Shown: piece by piece, positions 22,807-34,216 of the stretch
Layout: each line of letters opens with the position of its first letter
Position numbering within the stretch: the stretch's first letter is position 1
Source of the DNA: Sambucus nigra
Lineage: Eukaryota > Streptophyta > Magnoliopsida > Dipsacales > Adoxaceae
Assembly (NCBI GenBank): GCA_949130495.1
Contig: OX422215.1
Span: 67,223,244 to 67,287,243 of the forward strand
Reading direction: 5' to 3'
Length of the DNA stretch: 64,000 nt
Position numbers and translations under genes: made by a program
Notes under the pieces: generated by a model
What the model was told of the DNA's origin: nothing
Databases searched by the model: none
What the model saw: the letters and a program-made list of their open reading frames with translations, nothing else

Positions 22807-25800
22807 TCAAATCCTCTCAAGATTTTCACAAACGCTTTTCATCCTCGGTCGAACCTCGGGGTCCAACTCTGTGCACGCAAGTGCAATGTGAAACAGGGCT
22901 AGCACTTCCTTTTTCGCGTGTACTTCTTGAAGCAACATGGGGTCCACCATATCCGACAATGGATTTTCCTCTTCGAATCCCTTCCTTACCCACCTCACTA
23001 AATCTGGTACTTCTGCGGCAGTAGATGTGGATGGAGATGAAAGCTCGGGAGACTTTCCCGTTAGCAACTCGAGTAAGACAACTCCAAAAGAGTAAACGTC
23101 CCATTTTTGCGTGGGTCGGTCACCAGGGATTTGAGCCTCTGGCGCCCGATAATTGTTGTTTTTCTCGGTTTGGGCCGACTTTAAATAGGAAAACGCTCCA
23201 CCAATAAATCCACTAGAGGAAGAAGGATTGTTGCCTGTTATGTTAATTAATCGATTGAGCCCGAAATCCGAAATGTACGGTTGAAAATCTTTGTCGAGGA
23301 GAATATTTGATGGCTTGATGTCTCCGTGGACGAATTTTCTCGGGCTACATTCATGGAGATAGGCCAATCCTCGAGCTGTTCCCTTTGCAATTTTCAGCCT
23401 GGTTGACCATAACATGCTAGATGATGGCTGACCTGTTCTTACTGCAAAATAATATCATAGGTTACAATTTTTCAGAACACACACACACACACTATATATA
23501 TATATATATGTATATCAACTAGTAGATCTTCTATGCGGTGATTTGTGATAAAATATGATAATGTTATGCTAACATTTCAAAAGTCTTCGCAGCTTATTTG
23601 AAAATTGGACAAAATTCTTAAAAAAATAGTATTTGGACCTCACTATATTAGTTTGTTACACTATGGACCTATTTGTCAAAGGCCCTAATTGTAATTTTGG
23701 ACTTATCCTCTAAAGCTTTTATAACAATAATAAAAATAAACTCTTTTGGATCTTGAGATTATTATTCATTCAACTCCTTAAGTCAACATCATCATAGTAT
23801 ACAGGGAAGAGAAGTGGCACATGCAAAGATATTTTTTTTTAAGTAATGGCTCACGATCTTACAAAGATTAAGCCCCACCATAATGCCCTTTACTAGAGTT
23901 TGCTGAGTTTGTTAGTTGCCAATTTTGGTGCCAACAACCCAGTGGATCATGTAAGCAAAAACAACTGTGTCAACCCACCTACTTCTATAATGACCTTCAG
24001 GCAGAAAAAGAAACTGAACCTACATATTTCTCATGGGCTAGCTTGGAAAGAAATCTACAAATTCAAGTATGGCAATATATTGTTGAGTGCCTGTAAAGTG
24101 AATCAAAAAACTAACACCTGAGCAGGTGCCCCTTTAAGATTGAAAGTATCAGTTATCATGATGGAAAATAAGAAGTCTTAAACCACACACCAAGTAAAGT
24201 TATACCTATAAAGTCAGTTTTTTGATGACCCTATTATGAGTATTAGAATTTAAGATTGTTAGCACCATACTTTTTTCTCATAAATACATTAGTAGCCTTA
24301 ATTTTCATTGTTAGCCAGCACCAAATTGTCCCCAATTTAACCATCTGAAATCAGTGAGGATTTTAACATAAAGTGTCTACCAATACCGATTTAGCTTTTT
24401 TCAAAATCGGAATATTTTGCCAACATCAGAAATTTTGACAAAAATAAAAGTTGGTATAACATAAGAAAATTCGGAAGAATTCAGAAAAAACTCGAAAAAT
24501 TCCTAGCCAGCATATGTTATAGTAGAATTTGGGGAAAAAATCAGAACCTTTTCAGAAATATTGGATGGGCATAATTGTGGTATATCGAATTGTAAAACTC
24601 AGAAACTCTACATTAATTTTGATTCCAGTCTGTTTAAAGGAAAAATCAGAAATTCAACAGTAATCCCGATTCCAATCTGATTTTCCCCCCAGTAATATCA
24701 AAAATCAGAAGTTGAAAATACAATTGGATGCCATGTGGGCTAATTAACATTCCAAATCATGGTGGAAGGCAAAGTTGGACATCTGTACCCCACTAAATCA
24801 ATTAGGTGTAAAACATGCAATAAATTTAAGAACATCCTAATGATCTCTGGCAGTCCATTTTATACTTTTTCCCCATGGGTCTAGCCACCATCAAACATCA
24901 ATAATCACCTCTACAAAAGTTATTACTTTTAACTTTCTACTGTTCTGTGTAAATTGCATTAATCCACTCTGTTGTCCCTCTGTTTTTTACCCAACAAGTT
25001 GCTCCCTATAGTTTAGATATCCCTATTGCTAGTCATCTGTTGTGAGTAAAGCCTACAATTCTGGCTAGTGGAAAGATTGGAACCAAGCTACCAATTTGGT
25101 GATATTTGCCTACATAGTGATATAGTATGAACAAATGAGAGCTTAAATGACAAAAATTGAAACACAAATGCAAATCTGCCTCTTGCTTAGGGGTGACAAT
25201 TGAATTTTTGTCAATACTACGTGACAAAAAAAGTCATGGCGCAAACACGGCATGACAATATTGCGTTGTATTTTTTAACAGCTCATTTAAACAAAAGATT
25301 AACACATAATTTCTTCTTATTAAGACATGGTTAACTCGCAACTGACACGAATGATCAAATTGGGGTAAACATGTGACACAATTCAAAATTGAATAATATG
25401 AACAGGACATGAACACGTTTATGTGTAAACTTTAGCCCAATTTTTGTCGAGATTTTGACAGAACATATACGACATTATATCAAAAAATTGACATGAAGGC
25501 AACATCTTATATGAATTTTGTGTTGTTGACAAGTCGTGCTATTTGTATAGTTTCTCAAACTATCACCCCGAGTCTTATCCAAAATGCGTGGTGTTTTAAA
25601 AACAAACTATTTTTTCTGAATCAAATTCACTTCCAACTTGGAGCGCACTTGACCTTGTTTAACTTGACGTATCATCGACGTACCGATTCGAAACGGTTAT
25701 CGGTCTCTAAAATCCATCACACATTGCCAATACATTTTTACCAACTAATATGAGGATGACACATGTTTAATTCTACCGATATTGTTCGCCACTACTGCGT

Positions 25801-27567
25801 CATACCAATATTTATGCACAACCGATTTTTTTTAATCAAATCCATTACATATCCCCGATACATTTGTATCAACAAATCAAAAGATAATATGTGTCCAATT
25901 CTCTCGATACCATGACACCCACCCCATATGTTTATATAAAACCACGCCGAGCAGAAGAAGATTAATGGGGAGCAGTGGCTTCGTGCGTGCGCGTACACAT
26001 ATATGTTTGGGCCTAAAAGACCCATTAAAATTCCAAAATTTACTCTAAAAAAGCCTTGAAATAAAACAAGATAATAGAACTTACCCCGAAGAGCAGAAGC
26101 CAAGTTGCCATTACAAATAAAATCACTTATCAAAAGCTTTTCATCAGCAGCCCAATAATAAGCCCTCAACTTCACCACATTAGGATGCTTCACCTTCCCA
26201 ATAGCCTGAATCTCCCCTACAAACTCCTTATACCTCTGCTCCCCACCTTCCCCCAACCTCCTGACCGCCACAGGCACCCCATTTCCCAATACAACCTTAT
26301 AAACAATCCCCAACCCACTTTTCCCCAACACATAAGCAGAAGCCCTCAATAACTCATCAAGCTCAAAACTAAACCCTTTATCAATTGCCACCAATTCTCC
26401 ATCTCCACCACCACCTCTCTCTGAGTCAATTTCCGAATTTTCATCATTCCTTGAACCACTAACACAAGGAAATGTACACATTGTGCTTTCCCCATTATCA
26501 GGTTTCCCTTTCCTAATGAAGCCACAACGGCCTCGCGAGTCCTTTAACTTCCAATAAACATACACAATGACTAAGCCAATAACCGCGACGCCAACAGCAT
26601 CCGCGATAGAAATCAATATAATCGTGCCCGGTTTTAGCCCTTTTTTCGAACTACTATCATTAGTTTCGGAGGAGGGAGTTTGGTTAGCTGGAGAATGATC
26701 AGAGTCACTCTTGCAACTTTTTTGTAACGGAAAACCGCACAATAACGGATTGTTGAGAAACGCGTTAGGGGCTTGACTGGAAAACGAACCGGATTGCGGT
26801 ATTTCGCCACTTAAATTATTGTTCCGAACATCAAAACTAACTGTCATTGGCAAATCTCCTAGCGACTTGGGAATCCTTCCTGACAGATGATTGAAAGAAA
26901 GATTTAAAGTTCCGGACAATGACTTTAATTCTCCTATATCTTCAGGAATGGTACCATTGAGCGAATTCGATGACAAATCAAGTTGAATTAAATTCGCAAA
27001 CGCGGGAAACATCCCCGAAGGAATCTGGCCCGAAAATTTATTTCCGGCCAGAATTAGTCTTTGTAATTGTCTACAATTTTTAAGATCCTTTGAAAGTGTT
27101 CCAGAGAAAGAATTGTCTGAAAGATCTAAGTTTTGGATCCTAGGGAGATTACAAATGATAGGAGAGAGAAAACCAGTAAGATTGTTACCATATAGAAAGA
27201 TACTATGTAAAGAAGTGGCATTAAAGAGTTGATCTGGTATAGAACCATAGAGATTATTAGTATGGAGATTGAGTCTCCTTAGAAACACTAGGTTCCCTAG
27301 CTCCGAGGGAATATACCCTTGGAGATTCTTTCCGGCGACAGAGATTCCCACGACGCGGGAATCTACCTCGCCGGAAATGTTGCCGCACGAGATTCCGGTC
27401 CACCGACACGGGTTTTCGTCATTCTCGTTCCAGTCCGAGAAAATGGCGGCGCCGTTGTCGACCGCGGATTTTAGAGAGAGGAGAGAGAGTCCATCGAAGG
27501 AGAGAGAGAATGCATGGTGGAAGTAAATGAATAGAAAAAAAGACGCATAATTGAGGTCTGTGAACAT
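22807..27567 (-). CDS. LRR receptor-like kinase (subfamily III), two exons, 705 aa
   Basis: The CDS is the complement of 26085-27567 joined to 22807-23441. Exon 1 ends CGGG before GTAAGT and exon 2 follows TTTTGCAG, a phase-1 intron of 2,643 bp. The protein has a signal peptide (about 1-22), an N-terminal LRR cap with NPCRWTGISC (52-61), five or so leucine-rich repeats (about 70-255), a Ser/Asn-rich stalk, a membrane segment (314-339) and an intracellular kinase domain (about 400-705). Length and order fit Arabidopsis At1g67510 and its relative ZAR1 (At2g01210), plasma-membrane receptors. The glycine loop reads GKSGLG (415-420). The usual VAIK lysine is Arg (VAVRR, R437), and the catalytic loop is HGDIKPSN (533-540) instead of HRD, while DFG (553-555) is kept. 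Weak or no phosphotransfer is therefore likely, as proposed for several relatives. The frame is intact with no stops or shifts, so the gene is probably functional. The flanks are transposons. Confidence 0.93.
23442..26084 (-). other. Intron of the LRR receptor-like kinase gene
   Basis: Bounded by GT (26084-26083, minus strand) and AG (23443-23442). At 2,643 bp it is long for this gene family. It includes a TA microsatellite near 23490-23507 and a segment (24725-24950) that recurs at 15611-15830. No open frame in it resembles a protein. A frame reading through the donor site into the intron is not supported by the family's structure. Confidence 0.85.
24725..24950 (+). repeat. Intron segment with a second copy at 15611-15830
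   Basis: Partner of the segment described at 15611-15830. The two are alike in order and orientation but with several small indels, so the duplication is not recent. Confidence 0.7.
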
Positions 27568-28075
27568 TTTCAGAAATGAGTTTCTTGTGTAGTTGCAGAA
27601 GTAAGAATCCAGAGAGAGAGATTTGTAGTGGTGGGTGGTGGTATTTATGAGAGAGAGAGAGGGGGGAGAGTGAGGAGATAGAAAATCCTAAATGAAGAGA
27701 GATGGGAACATAAAATTGTGGTTTTTTATGATTTTTAGAATGTGTGTTTAATTTAAAAATGAGTTTTTTTTTTTTTTTTGTAGACAGAGAGAGATGTGGG
27801 ATTTTCAAGATTTTAGAATGTGGGTTTGATTTAGAAATGAGTTTCTTTTAGAGAGAGAGAGAGTAGTGAATGTAGAGAAATGAACACATATAATTGAGGC
27901 TTTTTAAGATTTTAGAACGTGGGTTTGATTTAGAAATGAGTTTTATGTGTAGCTGTAGAAATGAAAATTGAGAGAGAGAGAGTGTAGGGGGGGGGGTGTT
28001 GGTGTTGGGTGGTTGATGAGAGTATTTATGAGAGAGGGGGAGGAGAGAGAATATTTTAGTTGGTGGGGTCAAATG
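27568..28075 (-). promoter_or_regulatory. 5' leader and promoter side of the kinase gene, tandemly repeated
   Basis: On the plus strand a unit containing TTAGAAATGAG, GTGTAG, (GA)n, GTGGTG and GTATTTATGAGAGAG recurs. Copies are clear at about 27573-27680 and 27933-28050, and partial copies of TTAGAATGTGGGTTTGATTT occur near 27810 and 27910. Read on the gene's strand, CATAAATAC occurs twice as a TATA-like site (27641-27650 and 28022-28030), and the leader is CT-rich, common in plant genes. The nearer TATA-like site is about 75 bases from the ATG, so it would leave a very short leader; the farther would leave about 440 bases. Which is used cannot be told. Confidence 0.55.
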
Positions 28076-28377
28076 AGGTCCAAAAGAGAGAGACTAACTT
28101 CCTAACGGAAAGTAGAAGCTGCAGTAGAAGGAAAGGAACATAACTTTACAATTGGTTTTCTAAATAATATAGATAGTGATGTTTCATTGTTGTGTTGTCA
28201 TTTTTGGAATTTACTTAAAAAAATTACATGACTATTTTTGACAATGAGTTGTGTTGTTTGATAAAGGATGTTTGTAACATAACTAGGAATAACTATGCGT
28301 GGAGTGAGTCTTAACTTGAAAAGTTCTAATCAAAAAAGATTGAGAAGATAAAATTTCCCTCGCAACATTGTCCGGAG
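28076..28377. other. Non-coding spacer upstream of the kinase gene
   Basis: AT-rich, with no gene or clear repeat seen. Confidence 0.5.
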
Positions 28378-28582
28378 AAATAAGGTGACTGCCATTGGGA
28401 CAAATAAGGTGGCTGTTATTGGAACAGTCTTGAAGATGAATTGGGTTTGATTCCCAGTTCGATCTCCGGCACATTCAAAATAATGCTTTGGCAGCGGAAG
28501 TCACGAACCGATAACGTGGATTAGTCGATGTGCACTTAAAGCTGCCTGGACACCACGTGGTATGACACAAAAAAAAAAAAAA
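28378..28582 (+). mobile_element. tRNA-derived SINE
   Basis: A degenerate A box (GGCTGTTATTGG, about 28411-28422) and a B box GGTTTGATTCC (28444-28454) are spaced as in a tRNA promoter. The body reads GATTAGTCGATGTGCAC and then GCTGCCTGGACACCACG, a layout shared by many plant SINEs. It ends in an A tract at about 28569-28582. The A-box area is doubled (AATAAGGTGACTGCCATTGG and AATAAGGTGGCTGTTATTGG), so the true start may be about 28402. Target duplications are not clear. Confidence 0.65.
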
Positions 28583-29058
28583 GAAACAAGGTTGTATAAA
28601 AGGATAGGATGGTGTTTATATGGCAATTTTACGGGAACAACTTGTAATTGACATCATTTAAATGATATTTTGATGTGTTTTTAAGGTAATGATTAAATTT
28701 GTGAGTTATTTATAACTAATAGAGTTTGATTCATTAATACATTAAAGTCGCATCCAGATATGAATTAAATTGTGTCAATAAAAGGTGTACCCATGGAATT
28801 ATTCTTATTTGACATACGTTTTTTATAAGCATGGAAAACCAAAGAAAAAAAGTGAAGCTTTAATTCATTATATTTTCCTAATTGTTTTTTCTAAAAACTT
28901 TGTAAATCAAATTCTACCCAATATTAAAAATGTCATTTATTGTCTGAAACACATGTGTTTATAATAATTGGAGCTTGGGGTACGCTAGTTTTCATTATAG
29001 TTACATGGGTGTTATTTTAACGTTGGGGCTTAAGGCCATCTCGAGTAGGATGAGTTTA
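28583..29058. other. Non-coding spacer before the SIRE-like element
   Basis: AT-rich and without a gene. It ends at the LTR start at 29059; the five bases preceding are GTTTA. Confidence 0.5.
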
Positions 29059-30100
29059 TGTAAGGACATGATTTTATAAATGTCCGGGGTAGAATCTAGA
29101 AATTTTCGTCGCGTCAAAACGATCATCCTCGACGGCTTTGATCTGAATCCATGCATCCACCATCTTCACACGTGCATCTTGCTACATGCGACGTGCTGCT
29201 CAACTGTTCCCACTACTCCACTACGCAATATTGGTAAAATGATTTGTTGGAGTTGTTTATATTTGCATAAATATTTGGAAATTTTTTAGAAAAATATTTT
29301 TTGAAGTCTAAAATATTTTTTATCAAAAACAGAAATTTTTCTAAGTGTAGAAGCATAGTGCCTCGGTCGACGAGCTCACTCAAACGACATAGTAATGTCG
29401 TCTGCGCGAGATAGGCATGTCGCGCGATCTCGTTCGAGCGACATGCTGATCTCGTTCGAACGACGTCATCACCTCGATTTTCGTATAAATATCTGGTATC
29501 ATTCTACACGTTTTCCAAGTTTTTTCACACACGATTTCTGCGATTAACAGCCCAGAAAACAGACTTTAACTTTTTAAGGTTTTATACTTTGTTTATTCAC
29601 ATAAACACTCTCATCTATGTATGTGAATTGTTAAACCTTCAAGAGGATCGTTTACTACTCATCTAGAGCATTTTGTGGAGGAGCCGTTTTCTTCTCTACT
29701 GCTGCCCACCTGGAGTTCTTGTGGGAGATTTCAGCCGACAATATCGGAACCGACACCTGAGTGTATTTCATATGTCACTCTTATTTTCATTGTAATCTAT
29801 GTAATCGTTTCTTACAAATTATAGTGAAAATGAAAAGGTTTTGCCCATTTGGGGAATTTTTCCTCACCTGTGTGTTTTGTTTGTGATTTATTGTTCTCGC
29901 ATGATCATATTGATTTCAATCACACCTAGATGCATGTTTTAGGATTTAATTGAAAATTTGAGATTTAATTAAATAATTTCTTAATTTGAACGCAAGTGCA
30001 CTCTTCAAATTAGTATCAGAGAGGGTTACGCTAATTTATCGCGTGATCCTGATTTTTTGAGGATTTACTTCCTGATACAATTTTTCTACTCACATTTTCA
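29059..30100 (+). repeat. 5' LTR of the SIRE-like element
   Basis: Starts TGTAAGGACATG, matching 62033 onward. Relative to that copy, about 55 bases near 29105 are missing. The end is probably the CA at 30100, three bases before a primer site. A weaker look-alike (TTCAAATTAGTATCAGAG) near 30006 gives an alternative end. A TTCGAA-type palindrome cluster lies at about 29370-29470. Confidence 0.75.
29370..29470. repeat. TTCGAA/TCGCGCGA palindrome cluster in the SIRE LTR
   Basis: Includes GTCGCGCGATCTCGTTCGAG and CGTTCGAACGACG. This is a locally GC-rich island of short palindromes in AT-rich DNA. Confidence 0.65.
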
Positions 30101-30103
30101 AAT

Positions 30104-30115
30104 TGGTATCAGAGC
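30104..30115 (+). other. Primer-binding site of the SIRE-like element (tRNA-Met)
   Basis: TGGTATCAGAGC, complementary to the initiator tRNA-Met 3' end, three bases after the LTR. Confidence 0.85.
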
Positions 30116-30210
30116 CAATTATATAATTATATCGTGTAATTTTTCGCAAAATTTTCTAATGGTATCAATTTTCTAAAAGATTGATTTTTGAAAAAGGACG
30201 TGTTCAATAT

Positions 30211-30356
30211 GGAGAAATTATATAATAAAATGTGAGTTTTTGACGGGACAAACTATGCTTACTAGAAAGCCCGCATGAAATCTGTTTTAAAAGCCAATGA
30301 TGAACGAGTTTGAATTTTGGTTGAAAGAGGGTGGACACCTCCCTCCGTCACTGTTG
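30211..30356 (+). pseudogene. gag of the SIRE-like element, 5' fragment
   Basis: From an ATG at about 30211 the frame reads DGTNYAY, then KARMKSVLKANDERV and ILVERGWTPPSVTV, the N-terminal part of a copia capsid. Stops interrupt it where the family normally has Trp (TGG changed to TAG or TGA). The frame continues on the far side of the Tekay insertion at 58412 with DNVTNLKSVTAWTEEEFKW, which confirms that these are two halves of one gene. Confidence 0.8.
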
Positions 30357-33281
30357 TGTAATACCCCGTAATTTTATTGATTTTATTTAATTGAATTAAT
30401 TAAATTAAATGAGAATTAATTAGAAATTAATCCGGATTTAAATACTAACGAGACGTGAGTTGGTATTTGATTATGATGATAATATTGAGCATTACTGAAT
30501 TTATATGGTAATATATGATTATTGATAATATTAAAATTGTCGCGAGTCATAAATATGATAATTTTGAAAATTAAGTTCGGAGGCGCGTGTCAGTCGGGCA
30601 GGAATCAATTTAGTTAGACTAAAAAGTAAATTGTAATTTAATCATCCGTATGGTCATTTTGAGTGCGCCAACGTGTCCGAAGGGGTCAAGATAGTCAGAA
30701 AACACTAACCGGGAGTTTAGTTTGGGTCCCGGGGTATTTTTAGGCCAAACCGACAACCCGAGAGGGTATTTTAATCATTTTAGAATTTAAGGAAATAAGA
30801 CCCACGCATTTTAGGGTTTATTTAATTATTATTGGGAAGGCCATTAGGGCCATTATCAGCCAAAAAATAAGGAGTGGACTACGTGATTTCGAGGAGAAGT
30901 TGCGGGAGATTTCCAAACCCTAGCCACCACCAAATCTTGACGGAATTGTGACCGAAAAGAAGGAAAGAACCAACCCTCGGACACCATCAACGATTCTGAA
31001 CATCAAACTTAAGGCAAGTGATTTAATTCCATTAGTTTTCAACGAATATATCTTCTATGTTAGTGTAGAAATTGATTTTTGTCTTGAAAGATGATAAAAA
31101 CCCATGAAATTTGAGGTTGAACTATAAATCTTGGATAGGAATTGCATGTAGATTAGTTTTGAACAAAATTCAGTAACCAAAATATAACCCTTGATGAATA
31201 AAGAACGGATTTAAGAAGAGAAATATCACGATTCTTGAAGAAAATAGAAAACTAGGTTTTTTTATGAAGATTTGATCCATGTAAGGTTAATTGTTGATGA
31301 TGTAATGGTTTTGGAACGTTAAAAATATTGTATTTAGGTAGTATAATGATCCTACATCCTTAGTTGAGAATTTCATACCTTGTAATGGAGTTTTGGGACA
31401 AATCTTGGACTGAAAAACGAAGCAAACTGTAGCCTTATCTGGTACGATCGATCGATCGATATTCATAGGTCGATCGATCGACCACCATCGATCGATCGAT
31501 CGACATCCAAGGTCGATCGATCGACCTTCCTAGAAATTGTGATATTTTTCCCTTATTGAATTTTAGCAATTTCGACCCCAGAGAATTATTGGTGGGGATC
31601 TTGTGAACACTTTTAGATTTAAGGAAGACCAATAGGCATGTATATGAGACTCAGATTATTATTAGAATTATATTTGGGAGTTATGTAAGACTTAATAAGG
31701 TTCGACGAGTGAGGTACTATTAAAGACTGCGATTAAATGAGTTAAATCTATATAGTTGATAATATAAGGTTAGTGGCAGAAATATGGACCTTAAGAGTAT
31801 TGGATTAAAATGTGGGAATAATAGGAGACTTAGTAACCTTTATGAGTTAGGTTTTAAGTACTTGAAACTACGACGTGAGATGTGTCGGCGGACTATATTA
31901 TGTAACTATCCGGAAGTATAAAAATGTACTAATTGGATAAATGGTATAGGAATTGAGAATATACCTTTGATAATATTATAAATTATCTATGTTGTGTGAA
32001 TACTTAGTATATGGATTTATATGTGTATGACATAACTACCATACATGCTATCACGGGAGGTCGGATTTTGGAACAGGGCCATCTAATCTTTGTGTGCATA
32101 CGGGGGGATTTAGATTGGTACCTTAAGGACATAGGGCTGTGAATGACTTATTTGTGAGTTGATAAGTCAGCTGACCATGGGAGCGTAGCTATGTGCATGA
32201 CCCATGGGTATGTGAACTGTGTTCGCCTCTAATATGTGTGATTTTTCTTTTTAAAAATGATTCCTGAGAGATTCGGAATACGTAGATAGCAGAGTATGTG
32301 TACACCGCAACTTAACCTAGGGGTGTTGGAATTTATATATTGGTGATGATAACAGACTCCTAGTTAATGTGTGTGAATATTTGCGACACTTTGAGTAAAG
32401 TTAGAAATGAGAATTGCATATAAGATCTAATATAAGTTAATTTGGGAAATGAAAAGGTAGAATCACATAAGTTATATTGGAATGTCTTGAACAAACCCCT
32501 ATATTATCATATGAGGACAGGTTGTGGTATAGACAAGTTAGTCAGCGGCATAACTAGGAGGGGTTATGAATATACGTTAGGCGTGCACATTAGTTGAGAG
32601 GTGAGAACTCATGTGAGAGCACGGAACTAACATGTACTTAATATTCATTATTTAATGTAATTGAACACTTGCTATATTTTAAACTGTTTTCACATCGGGC
32701 TCTGACCCGTTTGCTTTCACATCTATTTTTCTTGAAAACCCTTTTAGGTGTCCAGCCATAGGGATGCCAAGCTTAGGAGTTCCATTTCAGTGACGAGTTG
32801 TAGCTGCTATGGAAGTTACATGATCTTAATGATAGACGCCTCCACTTTTTATATTGATTCCACTTCAGACTTAATCAGTTGTTAGGGCATGTCACCCCAT
32901 TTCTTTTAGAAACAGTTTTATCATACTCAGTTTCATTTCAGTTTTGCAGTTTAATTCATTTATTATTCAGACGTTGTATTTGGCTTTATTCAGTATTTGG
33001 GACTATTCTGAGGAGTGTTACTCCAGACTCATTTATTATTCCATTTTTATTCTGTTGTGACTATGATGTAATCGTGTTATCACTAGTTAATAAATATTCG
33101 ATGGATTGCATGTTATTTTAAGTTAATAAAATTTGACAACTCACTTTTTTAAATATTAGGTGGCTAGTAATTGTTTAAAAATATTTTCGATGGTGATGCT
33201 ATGAACTGAACCAACTTGATATTTTGTATTAATTTGAATAAAGGAGTAGCTACTCGGTATTTAATTAGTCGGGGTGTCACA
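30357..33281 (+). repeat. 5' LTR of the Tekay element, 2,925 bp
   Basis: Begins TGTAATACCCCG and ends GGGGTGTCACA. It contains an extra pair of CGATCGATCG-containing units near 31.48 kb that the 3' LTR lacks. Short frames near its end (32879-33121, recurring at 58040-58261) are chance frames within conserved LTR sequence. Confidence 0.93.
31441..31526. repeat. CGATCGAT palindrome cluster (5' LTR)
   Basis: Four groups of overlapping CGATCG units alternate with short spacers, about 1.08 kb into the LTR. The 3' LTR keeps two of the four groups (56599-56634). Confidence 0.95.
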
Positions 33282-33283
33282 GG

Positions 33284-33295
33284 TGGTATCAGAGC
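33284..33295 (+). other. Primer-binding site (tRNA-Met), first copy
   Basis: TGGTATCAGAGC two bases after the LTR end. A second copy lies 752 bases downstream. Confidence 0.9.
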
Positions 33296-33476
33296 ATCAG
33301 GTTCTAGTGTCCTTAGGATCTGTATGGTTTGTTATGTTTCCGCGTAGCATCCTTTGATATAGAGCCCTATATTTTAGGATTGTTGTAATCTTTTGTTTAT
33401 CTTACGCTCTCCAGCTATTTTGAGATATTAATCGTGAACTTATAAGACTTCTCTCTCATTTCGTTCAGGGTTCTAT

Positions 33477-33625
33477 GAACGCTGCAGAAGTTGCCGCCAT
33501 TGTAGCCCAGGCGGTAAATGCCGCTTTAGCAGTTGTGCAGGAGGCACCACCTCAGGCACCTGTGGTTGCCCCAGTCCATGCTCATGCATTCCCGTCTGCT
33601 TGGGAACGGGTCCGAGATGCCTTAT
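33477..33625 (+). pseudogene. Truncated first copy of the gag start
   Basis: Reads MNAAEVAAIVAQAVNAAL and continues to SAWERVRDAL, matching the real gag at 34292. It then breaks off into LTR-like sequence at about 33626. This is the 5' part of gag in the upstream copy of a duplicated leader. Confidence 0.8.
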
Positions 33626-34033
33626 TCACTTGTTAGGTCATGTCGCCCCTTTTCTTTTAAAGACAGTTTTATCATACTCAGTTTCATTGTAGTTTTGAAG
33701 TTAATTCATTTATTATGCAGACGTTGTATTTGGTTTTCTCCATTATTTGGGATTATTCAGAGGAGTGTTACTCTAGACTCATTTTATTATTCCATTATTA
33801 TCTTTATGTGACTGTGATGTGATGGTAATACCATTTAGCTAATAATTTTAATTGGTTCCATGTTAATCTAATTTAATAAAATTTGATAACTCACTTTTTA
33901 AATAATAGGTGGCTAGAAATTGTTTAAATAAATGTTTTTCGACAGTGATGCTATGAACTGAACCAACTTGACATTTTGTATTAATTTGAATAAAGGAGTA
34001 GCTACCCAGTATTTAATTAGTCGGGGTGTCACA
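33626..34033 (+). repeat. Internal LTR fragment (last ~410 bases) in the leader
   Basis: Corresponds to 32874-33281 of the 5' LTR and ends in the same GGGGTGTCACA. It differs from it at many more positions than two copies made at insertion would, so it is probably an old part of the element's leader. Confidence 0.8.
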
Positions 34034-34035
34034 GG

Positions 34036-34047
34036 TGGTATCAGAGC
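34036..34047 (+). other. Primer-binding site (tRNA-Met), second copy
   Basis: TGGTATCAGAGC again two bases after an LTR-type end. This copy is followed by the complete gag. Confidence 0.85.
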
Positions 34048-34216
34048 ATCAAGTTCTAGTGTCCTTAGGATCTGTACGGCTTGTTATGTTTCCGCGTATC
34101 GTTCTTTGATATAGAGCCCTGTATTTTAGGATTGTTGTACTCTTTTGTGTATCTTTCGCTCTTCAGCTATTTTGAGATAATAACTGTGAACTTATAAGAC
34201 TTTTCTCTCATTTCAG

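Noticed and set aside
25792..26084. Extension of the kinase exon 1 frame to 591 codons
   Set aside because: It reads through a good GTAAGT donor and would omit the rest of the kinase domain, which lies in frame in exon 2.
31435..31632. Short frames across the CGATCG clusters (also 63397-63594)
   Set aside because: Repeat-derived Ser-Ile-Asp-Arg runs with no other support.
32879..33121. Frame beginning MLGHVTPF, also seen at 58040 and, altered, near 33630
   Set aside because: It lies in a conserved part of the LTR near its 3' end, changes length between copies and has no protein resemblance.
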